Below are positions 1-11,530 of a stretch of 64,000 nt of DNA, piece by piece (positions within the stretch are counted from its first letter, which is position 1; the number at the start of each line of letters is the position of its first letter). A model generated the notes under the pieces. It was not told the DNA's origin. It did not search any database and saw nothing but the letters and a program-made list of their open reading frames with translations. The translations under genes were made by a program, and so were the position numbers. The stretch lies in NCBI GenBank assembly GCA_947561395.2, contig OX387184.1:10272205-10336204 (forward strand). The letters are read 5' to 3'. This stretch comes from Buxus sempervirens (taxonomy: Eukaryota > Streptophyta > Magnoliopsida > Buxales > Buxaceae).

Positions 1-94
1 TGGATGCAATAAGGTAATTTAAGAAGGCTTTTTTCTTTTTGGAAAGCACTCATTTTTCTTCTTTCTAACTGCAACACTCTAATTATTCTTATAG

Positions 95-1430
95 ATTACT
101 GGAAAGGCAGTAATGCTTGATGAGATTATCAACTATGTGCAGTCACTGCAACGCCAGGTTGAGGTATGACAATCTGATCCTTGAAGGTCTGAACACTTTG
201 TTTTATTGTGTAAGACTATTATGTTAATGAAATTCAGTTCATCAACCTCTCTGATCATCTGTTTGGACCATAAGCTTGTAACTTTTAAATTGTTACACTA
301 AATATGTTTAATTGATGGGCCTTCACTGGGATGGGAAATAGGACAATGGGTTGCTTCTAGGAGGTCTCCTTGATCAAAATTTTAGCACTAGAAGACTTAA
401 ACACAAAGTTAAGATCCTCCTGGATCTTGATTCTTGAATTTTAGTCACCCACTGATCAAATGCTTTACCATATCATGTAATACACGTGAGGTTTATTGGT
501 GATGATGCAACTTCTGTTTATTATATGGGAAAATATCTCTTTATCCAATTCATAGAATAATTGGGTTTCTGTTGCTCGCAATGTGGTCACCAAGAAAATG
601 TGAACCAATAGAGTCATGTTTATCATTTCATTTCTTGTATGAGTGTGGGAGATCGTTTCTCTTAGTAATTTTTTTTTTAATGTCCTAAGGCTCATACCAC
701 ATTGTAGATAATAGAACACAGCCAATTATATTTTCTTCACTCATTGTAATTCCATAATTTGAGTGAAGCAACTCGTACTGACTATATTTCTTTTTTCTTG
801 TATATTTTTGCATAATAACACATGTATTTGCTATCTTGTTGCAGTTTCTCTCAATGAAACTTGCCACTGTAAATCCAGAACTTAACATTGATATAGAACG
901 GATTCTTTCCAAAGATGTAAGTAAAAAACAATAAATTTCCTGAGTTTATACATGCATGTGTGCGCATATATGGTTACAGTTCCTTTTGGAGATGGTTTGA
1001 GCTTATCTCAGTTTGTTTTTGCGTAGATACTTTATTCACAAGGTGGCCCTTCAGCTATCCTTGGATTTGGCCCAGGTGTGAGCACCTCCCATCCCCACCC
1101 GTATGTAACTCCAAGAGGAGCCTTGCCAGCTATCCAGAGCACAAACCCCCAGTTCCCACCCATGCCTCAGGTGAGCTAACTGATATTATTGTCCTACTCC
1201 TATTCTTTCATCAGATCCACTGATTTGAGGCATCAAATTACAGACAACAAATGTATGGGATGATGAGCTCCAAAATGTTATCCAGATGGGTTTCATCTCT
1301 GACCTTGCTCCAAACAATCTGGGATCAGATGGTAAATTTCAGTTCATTTGAGATAACCGCGAGGCTTCATTTGTTCACTATTTTTTAAAGCTTATCGCAT
1401 TTAGCAGCCTGTACGAAAGTGGAGCTATAG
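95..1430 (+). CDS. bHLH transcription factor, BEE/CIB/bHLH74 type (3' part)
   Basis: Partial gene; the start and basic region lie upstream of the window. Visible coding exons are 95-163, 845-916, 1027-1170, 1244-1331 and 1408-1430, all with GT-AG junctions and matching phase. Exon 95-163 encodes the second helix of the HLH dimerisation domain (ITGKAVMLDEIINYVQSLQR). The next begins FLSMKLATVNPEL, the extension typical of the plant BEE/CIB/bHLH74 group, nuclear E-box-binding factors linked to brassinosteroid and light growth responses (family knowledge). A Gly/Pro/Ser-rich tail follows. The last coding exon is only 23 nt and restores a KVEL C-terminus, matching the short acidic end common in this clade; reading through the preceding donor would instead stop at 1349-1351. 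Family confident; orthologue not resolved. Confidence 0.87.
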
Positions 1431-2514
1431 ATTTTTTGGAGACAAAAGGTATTCTTCCTCAAGCAAAGGAATACTTGAATGACCTCCGGATTGATTGCAG
1501 CTACAATGTTCAATATAAACCAGAATAAATATCCAGAAGGAAAGAAAAGAATCTCTATATTTGTATAGTTTCACAGCACCTCACAATTTGTTCTTCGAAT
1601 TTTAGTAGAAGAATTTCAGTGGTTAGACAAACACCAGGTATAATCAGAGTGCATAGTTATCTGGGGGAGTTTGTTTCTTGGATGTCAAAACTTTAGTTTT
1701 AAGAAGTTGTTACAGAAAGTTGTCTTGTAGATGGAGTGAGGGATTTGCGATAAATTTTGTTGTTAAAGCCGAGCTTTATCTTTTATTCTTTTTACAGTCG
1801 AGACACGGATGGATTTCATTGGCTTGAGAGTTTGGAACTTTAGCAACTCGTGATGTAAAGTTCTTGATTTGATTTGTAGTGGAGAACAAATGGATTCATT
1901 TATTATTCTCAATGAAAAAAATATCCTACTTTTGTTTTCTTTTGTTCTTGACTAGTGGTGGCACGTACATGCTATACGTCATCACCCTTAACTGTAGCAT
2001 ATAAGTAGGGGTTTAAATTCGAATGTGAAAAGAACAGTGGGGTGGTTATAGTTTCGGATTGTTTTAATTGGGGAGGGTAATAGTTGAAAAAAAAAAAAAA
2101 AAGGGAAGCCGAATTGAGGGGAATATTCCTTCCTCTTCCCTTTATTAACAATATAGATTTCATATTTACTATTAGCAGGTATTCTAAATAATTCTATTTA
2201 GATTCAATTATAGTAGTGCTTATGAATTGATGCAATAGTGAGTGTAATTTTGATAAAGCAATCGAAGCTTTTATATTTTCTGAAAACTTGTATGTAATTG
2301 AATAATTTTGTATTATTGTTCTTGTTAAAAGAAAATGACTAGTTTAGAAGTCTATCATACGGTGGGAAATCATTTTATCAATTAACGTTGGAAGTTAAAG
2401 TTAACATGAGCCCACGAGTTCGACCGCTCCGATTTGATAAGTGGAGGAACTAATTGAACGGCATGAAAAAAGAAGATTCGGTGCTCCCCTCCCACCCCTT
2501 GTCTCCGACTTGCG
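1431..2514. other. bHLH 3' UTR and spacer before the SHW1-like gene
   Basis: The bHLH 3' UTR probably ends near 1915, where an AT-rich tract begins. An A-run lies around 2085-2102. No coding region or RNA gene was recognised. Confidence 0.5.
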
Positions 2515-5500
2515 ATGGCAGCCTTGGTCACTCCCCCTCTGTCTTCTCTATGGGGCTATCTTCGAACCAGCTCAAACAACAACGATCATATTCACTGCCT
2601 CCTTGCTCCGTTTAGGGCTCCTCAGATCCGTCATCGTCTTCGAGCTACCAGAAAGTTCTCCAGCTACCCACAGGTTCTCTCTCTCTCTCTCTCGCTGCAT
2701 ATTTGAGGAAGAACGGAGTTTCTGTTTTTCTTTTTTAAATAAATTCCGGAGTGAGACTAAAAAAATTTTTCGAATCACGTCTTGATCTGTAATCAGGAAG
2801 GCGATAATCTAGCCGCTGATCCACGTAATTGGAGCCGCAATCGTAGCGTTGTCACCGGAGATTACGATAATGACGGTCCTGACGATGAAGACGACGACGA
2901 CGAAGACGATGGAGACGACGATCGGAGTTTGGATCTGCTCGTTCGGTTCGTTCAGAATGTGTTCAGGAAGATCTCCAAACGAGCCAGGAAAGCCGTCCGA
3001 TCGGTCCTCCCCATTTCTATCTCTACTAAATTGGTTAGTCCAATTTCTATCTCCACTAAATTGGTTAGTCGACACTCATTGCCTCTGTAAATACTGTTCT
3101 ATTTGTACTATGCTTGTTCATAATCAGTTGTTTTCGTGTTTCATATCACCCGTTATGCCCGTTTATCTGAGAGGACTTTAGTCGGAATTAGTCAGGGACG
3201 TTGAAAGGTCAAAAAACATGACCTGCTTGTTTTTTTTTCTTTTCTAGATTTGCGTGCAAGAGAAGAATTTGAGCTAAACTGGAAACCATGAATTGAATTA
3301 CAATTGACGCTGGAAAACATAGTAATCCTTTAGCTTAGCTTAGAGGAGAAGTTCAAGAAAGGAGTATCTAAGTCGTTATTAGATGAAAGAAATGAGCAGC
3401 CAGATTTCATCTTGTGAGAGCCCAAGTCATCATCTGCTGCAAGAGTTTGGATAAAATAATATGCATTTAACATATTGATCACTCTCATCTCTTGTATTCT
3501 AGAAACAGAATGTCATGCAGTAAACTAACATGAAGGAAATTGATAAATACAGTCCAAGATAAATTAACTGACACAAATTAGGTCAGCTGTTCATGCTTTT
3601 TCCTAATAGTTAAGAACCATGTGACGTTTACAAAATAAAAGGAAGTTGCAAATTGAGTATTTCAGCAGCAGTTACAAGATATCACAGTAACTGTGATAAA
3701 ATTCAGGGCAACATACTTATTTATAGAATAGGACACAGATTCAGTGTCCATGTTCCTTAAAATAACATTATTATTTCTTTATTCAAATTTTTTTTTTTCG
3801 GAACAAAAAATAAGTGGTGAAAACTGTGTATTTGTGAAATAATTTTTGTTGTGATACCTGAGTACGTGACATTTGGAAAGATTGTTGGAAGCGAACTCTA
3901 TTGATACTATCATGTGATATATCCAGGTTTTAAGGAAATGAAGATGCTTGTAAACCCTTGATTAATGGAGGGTGCACAGAAAATTAGGATATGATTCTTC
4001 TTGCTATAATTTTAAATTCCTTTTTCCTCCCAAATAGACTATTAAAATGATGAAATGGAAGCACTGCCTGTAGCATCCCTGGCATTGCTTGCTTCCACCT
4101 GATAGAATGAAATAACTTTTAATCTTGACAATGAAAATGCATAATCCATTAAACTTCAAAGATCCTGGAGAATGTATTCAAATCTCTACTAGCAAAAATT
4201 GTCAGGCTTCATCTTTTTATTCTTTCTCTTCTCAATAAGTGTGTTGTAATGTGGCATCTATAGCTGAAATGTACTTGTAAATTCTCTCTTTTCTGATCGC
4301 AGCAAAAATTGTCAAGTGGTCCATGCTGCTATACTTGCAGAACTGCAGATTTTTAGACATTATTCTTCTGATGAGCTGAGGGGATTTTAGTATGACAAGG
4401 CTAGTAAACCTGTCTGCTATCCTCTTTCCCTAATGCCTATTTCTTTTTTTTTTTTTGGTAAAGTCCATAATACCTATTTCAACAATTGTCACACTGACAA
4501 GATAACTTGGCGAGGACTTCATCTTCCTAAACATGGTTCTGAGTCTCATTTTTGTTAAGGTTCCTTGAATCTGGCAAACGATATTATATATATATATATT
4601 GTTGCAGTGATGCATTAGCTGAAGTTTTGCAACAAAGATTTCGATCAATATCTTCCAAAAATGAAGAATAGTAGCTGAAATCTTTTAGTTCATCAAAACT
4701 TAAAAAGTGATAGCAGATGCCTCATCCAAATCAGTTTGGGTGAGCAACATGAATCCTATTATTTAGTCCTAATATTTCAAAAACCATACTTACAGTTAGA
4801 TTATAACCATTTAAATCATTTTTCAGCAAAAATTAAACATGATACAAAATCTCTCTGATTATGAAGCTCGCCAGGTATCCATCTTCTTTGAGAGAATTCT
4901 CATAATGATATTGTGATACATCTTCAAACTATATTCCAATAGGTACCCAAAATCCCCTAAACTTTTGTAGTTTCTCACTTTGAAGCCCTTGGTCTATTGT
5001 ATTCAAGGGTTTTAAAATCTTAAGCTATGTCTCATGGACTCAGATACAAGCTTGGGTATGGATTTGTGTCATGATTTTTGTATGATCTTCATATCCTATG
5101 ATTTGAGGACTCTATAAGAAGGTTATCTGTAAAGTTCAGGATTATATATATGTATAGTTATACATACATACTTATTTATATTTAATTAGAAAACATTCAG
5201 CAATGAAAGAAACTAAGAAAGAACTTATAAACTTAAGAGCATGACAGTATAACATCCCACGAGCATTGCTGTACTAAAATGAAATAATGCACTAACTGTA
5301 TTCATATTAATAAAACCTCTGTGTTTGGGTCAATTTTGATCTTTCTCTACTCCTAAATGGATGCCCCACCTAATATTGACGGGCAGTTTGGTTGTTTTTT
5401 GCCCTGACATTAGCCATCAACGTAAGAATCTGGCATGTTGATCTCCTTACATCGACCAGTAAATTCTATGTTTCTGCATTAGCTGATACCCTTCACATGT

Positions 5501-7068
5501 GATCTTGTGATCAACTTCTCTTTGGTAGAGTTACCGCCCATTTCTCCTGGAAGTCCACAGCCAGTAGTACTTCTAAGAGAAGACTTTTCCTTCCTGGTGA
5601 TGCCTATTCCACTCCTTTAAGTATATTTTCAATATTAAAAAATAAATAAATAAAAACTGCATCTGAAAACATAATCTTCTTTGTCTTTCCTTTCGTACTT
5701 CTTCAATCCATTATCCTTTAACTGCACCGAGGTGATAATACATAAAGTTTGGTGCCTTTTCTGTTGCCTTTTTACTAAATGTAGAAGGTAATGCATGATA
5801 GTGAAGTGCAATTAAAAGTTGAAGTGATTATTGCTTTTATTTTTTTAGTATGACATTAATTGGAATTACTTATCATATTTCCTTTGTTCAGGTTTTATTA
5901 CTTTGATAATCAATTTTTGGTTAAATACAGGTGGGTTTTTCAGTTAATGGAATCATAATATTGGCATTTTTGTGGGTTTTGAAGGCATTTCTCGAGGTAA
6001 TATCCGAACATGTATTTATGCTACCAAAAGTACAAATTTGAATCCTTTCATCAACTATATTTTGCATAGTAGGAATTCCCTTTAGGTACCTTTGTATGCT
6101 CAAATTTATGCTCTACACTCATATCCTTTCTGTGTAAACTTTTACCATAACACCAGTATACTTACATTTATATCAGTGATTGTCCATGCCTACTTTCAGC
6201 ACAACGGTTTTTTGGGTTAAGAAAACCAATCCCTGCCCAGAGTTTCTTTTTTTCTTTTTTGGTGGGGCTGCACTGTTAGCTCTAACACCTGTACACTTTT
6301 ATAAGTTAGTTGAGTTTAGCCCCTGTGTGCAAAAATTTTAATAATGTTTTTAATTTATTTGTAGGTTTTGCCATATCAACCCCTTAGATGTATCTGTTGA
6401 GAACCTTCTTTTGCGTATGTTTATTCATTAATGTATACTCCAAAAATCTGTCCATATTTACCTAGTTAATGTCATTTTTTTATCAAGACATCTGATTCAC
6501 GTACTGTCATGTATCTGGTTTCAATGTGAACAGCCATTAGCTGTTTTCTTTTGTACAAATTTAGTGCCAGAACATCTATGTATTTTTCACTGCAGTTTTC
6601 TGCATAATATGAGTTCAATGGTGACTCAACCACATAGAATCTCTGTCCTTTCTAAAAGAATTATATCTCACTGCATACGGTTGCTTTATTATTTATGCCA
6701 TGGGCAGCAAGTAGAGCTCATCTTTGTCACTTTGTTTTCAACTGGAAGAAATTTCTGGCAGTAACTGTCACACATTTGCAAGTTGCTTTGACTGTAGCCC
6801 CCAACAAAGTTGCTCAGCTGTGCTCTAAACTTATGTATTACTTCTTTACATAACATTGTCTTTTCAAGTACCCATTTGACTATGTTTTCTCCATATGTCG
6901 CATCATATATAGGTGGTCTGTACTCTTGGAAGTGCAGTTTTTGTAAGTATCTTACTTATCCGTGGAGTATGGTCTGGGTTATCTTATTTACAAGATAGTC
7001 GCAGTCTCAAGGTCGATGATGTCGATAATGATCAGCGTGCATGGACTGGTGCACAGCCTGTAACTTGA
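2515..7068 (+). CDS. SHW1: SHORT HYPOCOTYL IN WHITE LIGHT1 (SHW1)-like protein
   Basis: Exons 2515-2673, 2797-3033, 5931-5996 and 6913-7068 join in phase 0 to give 205 residues. The N-terminus (about 1-53) is Ser/Arg-rich with little acid, like an organelle-targeting or disordered leader. Residues about 75-95 are a dense Asp/Glu run, followed by the basic stretch FRKISKRARKAVRSVLP. Exons 3 and 4 then encode two hydrophobic segments (GIIILAFLWVLKAFLE and CTLGSAVFVSILLIRG) and a short polar tail. This order matches my recollection of the plant SHW1 family, described in Arabidopsis as a Ser/Arg/Asp-rich regulator of seedling photomorphogenesis linked to COP1. The exon 2 donor is tandemly duplicated, so a form 10 residues longer (exon end 3063) is possible. 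Exon structure is firm; the gene name is from memory. Confidence 0.75.
3004..3070 (+). repeat. 30-bp tandem duplication carrying a splice donor
   Basis: The end of exon 2 and its donor occur twice, 30 bp apart: CTAAATTG|GTTAGTC at about 3026-3040 and again at 3056-3070. Both copies encode PISISTKL, and the spacing keeps frame, so either donor gives an intact protein that differs by ten residues. Confidence 0.9.
3034..5930 (+). other. Intron 2 of the SHW1-like gene
   Basis: A 2.9 kb AT-rich intron with GTTAGT donor and TACAG acceptor. It holds simple A/T repeats, for example TA near 4584-4600 and TAAA near 5640-5655. No coding fragment or transposon end was recognised. Confidence 0.6.
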
Positions 7069-7988
7069 TTTGAAAATTTGCATGAAAGATGATATTGAAA
7101 GAGAGTTTCTGCTTCATGTAGAAAGATAATGCATGGATGTAAAGAAGAAAAATGAAATGGCACCAGTATCATTCCGTTCAGAAAAGAACATCTTTGCAGT
7201 GATTTAGGATATAAAAATGTGGTTCTGTGACTTCTGTCTATATACAGGAAGGTCAACAATCAACTGTTCTTGATGCAATACAAGTCTGAGATCAAAATAA
7301 AAGTAGAGAGAGCCCAAGTCATTTGTTTGGGTGCAGGTTTCCCACTATCTATTGATCCTTCAGATGGAGAGATACATACAAACTTAAAGTAGACCTGTGT
7401 TTCATACCAAAAGGTATTCAATTTTTGTTTTTCCTCCTCTTGCTTATTTAGCTTTGTTGTTGATCAGATCTTCACTTGTAATTGTACTTTCATATTCTTA
7501 GATCAAGCGATTAAACTATTCATCCAACTGTCCTTCCAATTTTTTATCAGTGCTTTCTTTAAATGTGTTGATTATATTTTCACTTCTTCCAACTTTCAAT
7601 AATATTAGCAGATTCTCAATTATGCTTTGTTGGAATGATGACTGAATAGCTGGATGCACCAATTTGTTTATAAACATGTCTTTCTTCTGCAACTCAAGTC
7701 AGTTCCTTGTTCATGAGGAAATACTGATGTCTTATCTTATTTAGAAAAGAAAATTGAATTGTGTTGTTCTGTTCAAGTTTCAGTGTCACAACTGCCAACA
7801 AAAGAAAAGTTACATTATTTGCTGATAATGGTCATATAAACGTATCATCAACATAATCCAATTCCCACCAAAGTGGAGTGGGGATCTTGTCTATCCATCC
7901 TCTATCAAAAATCATATATTCAGTTAATTTATGTTTATGTAAATTTTACTTTATTAACTCCATCCGTAACTTTTTAGGTATTCTTCTT
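7069..7988. other. 3' UTR and spacer after the SHW1-like gene
   Basis: AT-rich sequence with no coding region recognised. It ends in the direct repeat TCTTCTT (7982-7988) that flanks the next element. Confidence 0.5.
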
Positions 7989-8789
7989 TAGAGGTGGAAA
8001 TGGGTCAGGCTCGGGTCGGGTTGATGTAGGGGTTAACAAGTTAATGCTCAACCTGAACCCACCCGTTTAATAAACGGGTTGGCATATCCCAACCCGCTCT
8101 AACCTGTTTAAACCCGCCAACCCGTTTATTAAAAATAAAAGTATATTCCAAATTGATACACTTCTCTTAGTTTCCATGCATCACGTCACGGTCACCTGTT
8201 TTCATTTTTGCTTTTCATTAAAAAAAATTTTAAGGCAATGGGTCACAGTCACCACTTTGCATATTTTAAATAAAAATTGTTTTAAGATTGGGAAAATAGA
8301 ATGATCATATTTTAAACATATTTTTTTCAAACTAAAGGCACATAAAAAGTTAAAAACCCAACCAAACGTAATGATCATCATTGACATTTGAGTCTTTGAT
8401 GTTTTGTTTGAGTCGATAGAAACAAAACAATGGCAAGGCAATGACGTATACACATTGAAATTAGGTTTTTTTTCTTTTAAATTTTAATTTTGGGAAATTT
8501 ACACATACACTCCCTGTGGTTCAAAAGTGATCACTTACTACCCCAGTGGTTTCGAAAAGCGTCGCCTACACCCCCTACCGTTACTTTGCACACAAACACC
8601 GTTAGTAGTTTTTTTCAAATGGCCAAAATGCCCTTCTCTTAAAACCCCTTCTCTTCGTTCCTCAACCCATCGTTCTCCTTCTCTTCCTCAACCCATCGTT
8701 CTCCTTCTCCAACCTCTTCCTCAAACCATCGTTCTCCTTCTCCGACCTCTTCCTCAACGCATATTAGAAAAGACCAAAATAACGCATCA

Positions 8790-9177
8790 TCTGTTTCATC
8801 ATTTTTGCATATGCTTGTTTCTTCTCGTTTCTGTTGGCATCTATGAATAATGAATGAATTCGAATAGAGTCAAAACTACAAAAAACTATAGGAATTAAAA
8901 ATGTTTCATCAGGAAGAAAAAACAAAAAATTCATGCACAACGGAGTTCGCCAATAAGCAAACCTTCGATTCTGAAACCAAACTTTTATTTGCTTAGGCTC
9001 GATGTTGGAAAGAATCGGGCATTCTCTGACCAGCTGCTGCCGTCGAAAAGAGCTGGGTTTTGGACATTCATGATAGACCCTTTCAAGCGCTTCGACCTGC
9101 TCAGGTGTATAACGGACATACTTTCCACTGTCTATTCCCGTTTTACCATCCTTGCAAGAGGTCGTCATGGCGATCAT
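8790..9177 (-). pseudogene. Captured 5' fragment of an HD-ZIP III homeobox gene
   Basis: On the minus strand an open frame starts at 9177 (second ATG at 9168). It reads a leader like that of ATHB-8/ATHB-15 (TTSCKDGK) and then most of a class III homeodomain: GKYVRYTPEQVEALERVYHE, a helix 2 with RRQQLVRECPILSN, and the recognition helix KQIKVWFQNRR. The homology stops at 8963, immediately before a GT, in the phase of an exon end. After about 110 bp comes an acceptor-like TTCATAG and a degenerate continuation (C.QKREE). So genomic DNA with an intron was copied. The leucine zipper, START and MEKHLA domains are absent. Upstream sequence to about 9540 probably includes the donor gene's 5' UTR. It could encode a truncated homeodomain peptide; no expression evidence exists here. 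Confidence 0.82.
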
Positions 9178-9503
9178 TACTACAATAAAGGAGAAGCAGA
9201 AATTGCAGAAGCAAATGAGAGATTCTTCTCAAGCAAAAGATCCGCTTTTCCTCCAAAACAAGCTCAGCAGGATCCAATTCCAAGCCCTATTTTGCACATC
9301 CCAATATCAACCGAACCAAAGATTCGAACACCCGAATTATCCATTTCCCCAATTCTCAATTAATACTTTCAATCAGAAGATAAAAGCATCAGTTGATCAT
9401 TTTCCTAACAAAGTCAAATTGAATTATCAATTATTTTGTTTGAATCGTCGGAATATCTATACTTTAAAGATCACGAAATGCAAGGATGTAGACGCAAAGA
9501 ATT

Positions 9504-9584
9504 AAGCTTAAACCCAAACTGAAATATCTTTCGCTCTTTAAAGAAGCAAGCTTAAACCCAAACTGAAATATCTTTCGCTCTTTA
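9504..9584. repeat. 44-bp-period tandem duplication inside the Pack-MULE
   Basis: Two identical 37-bp copies beginning AAGCTTAAACCCAAACTGAA lie at 9504-9540 and 9548-9584, upstream of the captured homeobox fragment. Confidence 0.9.
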
Positions 9585-10255
9585 CTCACTATAAGGCAGT
9601 TGTAAACACAAGAAAACTTTGATCTTCGAGATCAGAGCTGTAAACCACCTCATATGATTTCATTAATCTTCGATTAATGAAGAACAACGATTTCTGCCAA
9701 TGAAGAACATGGAGCTAAGAAAGTTGAACTCAATTCCAGATTTTTCTTCACTGGGTCATGGATTGTCTTGGATTTTTCTCGATTTGTTTTCTTCTTTTGC
9801 TTTGCTTTGATTCTTCAAACTCTAGCAACCACCGTCGACACCTCAAAATGGAGAAAGAACGAAGAGAACAAATCGAGGAGAAAGAACGAAGAGAGGCTTT
9901 TAAGAGAGGGGCATTTCGGACATTTGAAAAATAACCAAACGGCGTTTGTGTGCAAAATAACGGCAGGGGGTGTAGGCGACGCTTTTTGAAACTACGGGGG
10001 TAGTAAGTGATCACTTTTGAACCACAGGGGGTGTCCGTAACACTTTCCCAAACCTCAGGGGGTGTTAATGTAAATTTCCCTTTAATTTTTTACATGCCTT
10101 AATGACCCATCTGGTTGACGGGGGTTAAACCCAAACACAACCCGTTTAACTACAGATTGATATTTCCTAACCCGAACCCACGGGTTGAAATACTCAACCC
10201 TAACCGGCATTATAGCGGGCGGGTCATGGGTCATAATTGCCAGCTCTATCTTCTT

Positions 10256-10690
10256 GATCTCTTAAGCTCTTTAATATGCAGCCTTTGATATCATCTAACA
10301 AGTGCATCTCTATGTCTCCACTTTGCATGTCCAAATCACCTTAACCTACTCTCCTCAATGTTTTCCCTAATGTATGCTATGCCTAACTACTTTCAAATAT
10401 CTTTATTTCTTATTTTGTCTTTTCTAGTTTTGCCACATATAATTAGCATCCTTATCTCGGTAACACTCATCTTATGTACATGTAGTTTCTTTGTCACTCT
10501 GTACGATGCAACATAATTGATCTAATTATTGACTTATAAAACTTATCCTTTAATTTAAGTAGAACACCTTATCACACAATACCCTAGAAGCACCCCTCTA
10601 CTTAAGCCAATTAGCTCCAATCCTATGTACTACATCTTTTTCAATTTTTTGATCTTTTTGTACTACTGGTCCTGGATATTTGAAGTTATT
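10256..10690 (-). mobile_element. Degenerate LINE reverse-transcriptase remnant
   Basis: On the minus strand the order of words matches the C-terminal part of plant LINE ORF2: the stretch normally read as KLKGKFYR..AIRPAMLYG, then KMSVAEMRMLRWM, then TRKDKIRNEDI. It is broken by many stops. No poly(A) tail or target duplication was found. The subfamily (RTE or L1) is not resolved. Confidence 0.55.
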
Positions 10691-11264
10691 CCTTAAAGGG
10701 TATCCCGAATTTATGGCTTAAAGAGATCTGAATTTATTGCTCTGATGAACATATATTCATATTGAAGAGGAACCTGCATGTTGTGTGGTCTATGCATGCT
10801 TGACCATACCATTGGTTTCTTGTTAGGGTACAAAATGAAGCACCGCTGCATATGGATTTCTTCTGCAACTTAAAAACAGAGTTGAGTTCTCTTGGCAACC
10901 TCTTAGTCATGGTTATTGAATTGTTGATGATTTGACTATATTTGGTGATGTTGAAATTGTGAGAAAACTAAAACGGCTAGGATTACTATCATTAATAGAA
11001 AATCAGACACCCAAATGTGGTGCTAGGTTTTGGAAAGATCAAGAACACCTTATAAGTAGTGTAAATCTGCTAATAAGGTGAGCATTGTGTGTCTAAAACG
11101 CTAAATCGTGTAGCCTTAGTCATAAACAGTTGTAGAAAAGTCTCTTAATCCTGGATGCTTGTGCAGATGCAGTTAAATATATTTTATGAAATTCTATCTA
11201 ACATTTGTTCACCAAGGGACTTAGAAGCAGCTTATGCAACTCATGATCAAATCACAGGCTTAGG
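10691..11264. other. Spacer without recognised genes
   Basis: AT-rich DNA with no supported coding region, ending in the left target duplication of the next MITE. Confidence 0.4.
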
Positions 11265-11522
11265 CAGTGGCGGTACCAGGACTCCAAATCTGAGGGGGCA
11301 AAAAGAATTTTCAATTAACACTTCTCATGTAATATAAAAATTTCAATGAGTTAGGGGTGACAAACTAGAAATTTTAGAGGGGGCAAAACATAAATTTTAA
11401 TTAAAACATATAAAAAATATATTTTTTTAATTAAAAAATAAAAGCTAGGGGGGACAATTGCCCGCCGCCCCCCCCCCCCCCCCCCCCCCCAATACCATAG
11501 CTATAACGTGGTTCCGCCACTA
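11265..11522. mobile_element. hAT-type MITE with perfect 8-bp target duplication
   Basis: A 258-bp element with ends CAGTGGCGGTACCA and, on the opposite strand, TAGTGGCGGAACCA. The 8-bp duplication GGCTTAGG flanks it at 11257-11264 and 11523-11530. These termini are typical of plant Tip100/hAT-related miniature elements. The interior has an uninterrupted run of 23 C at 11468-11490. Confidence 0.88.
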
Positions 11523-11530
11523 GGCTTAGG

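Larger units (their letters stand above)
8492..10080. mobile_element. Pack-MULE: Mutator-like element with captured HD-ZIP III DNA
   Basis: The element has long terminal inverted repeats, roughly 150-180 bp, starting GGGAAATTTACA at both ends and sharing blocks such as GGTTCAAAAGTGATCACTTA and AAGCGTCGCCTACACCCCCT. The left arm lacks about 35 bp present in the right arm. A perfect 9-bp target duplication TTTAATTTT flanks it (8483-8491 and 10081-10089), the length expected for Mutator transposition. It has no transposase; its interior carries an HD-ZIP III gene fragment, which defines a Pack-MULE. The left interior (about 8660-8765) is a short minisatellite of CAACCCATCGTTCTCCTTCT-like units. 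Confidence 0.88.
7989..10248. mobile_element. Non-autonomous hAT-like element (host of the nested MULE)
   Basis: The ends are inverted: TAGAGGTGGAAATGGGTC at 7989 and, on the opposite strand from 10248, TAGAGCTGGCAATTATG. Both arms are rich in the GGGTTGGGTCGGG-type words common in plant hAT repeats. The 7-bp direct repeat TCTTCTT flanks it exactly (7982-7988 and 10249-10255); hAT normally gives 8 bp, so one base may have changed. Without the nested MULE and its duplication the element is about 660 bp. No transposase was seen. Confidence 0.7.

Noticed and set aside
2441..2785. 114-codon ORF overlapping SHW1 exon 1
   Set aside because: Different frame from the conserved exon, and it runs through the intron. 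The 2515 ATG frame joins correctly to exon 2.
9748..10014. 88-codon minus ORF near the right end of the MULE
   Set aside because: It is a translation of the terminal inverted repeat, and a similar one occurs in the left arm.
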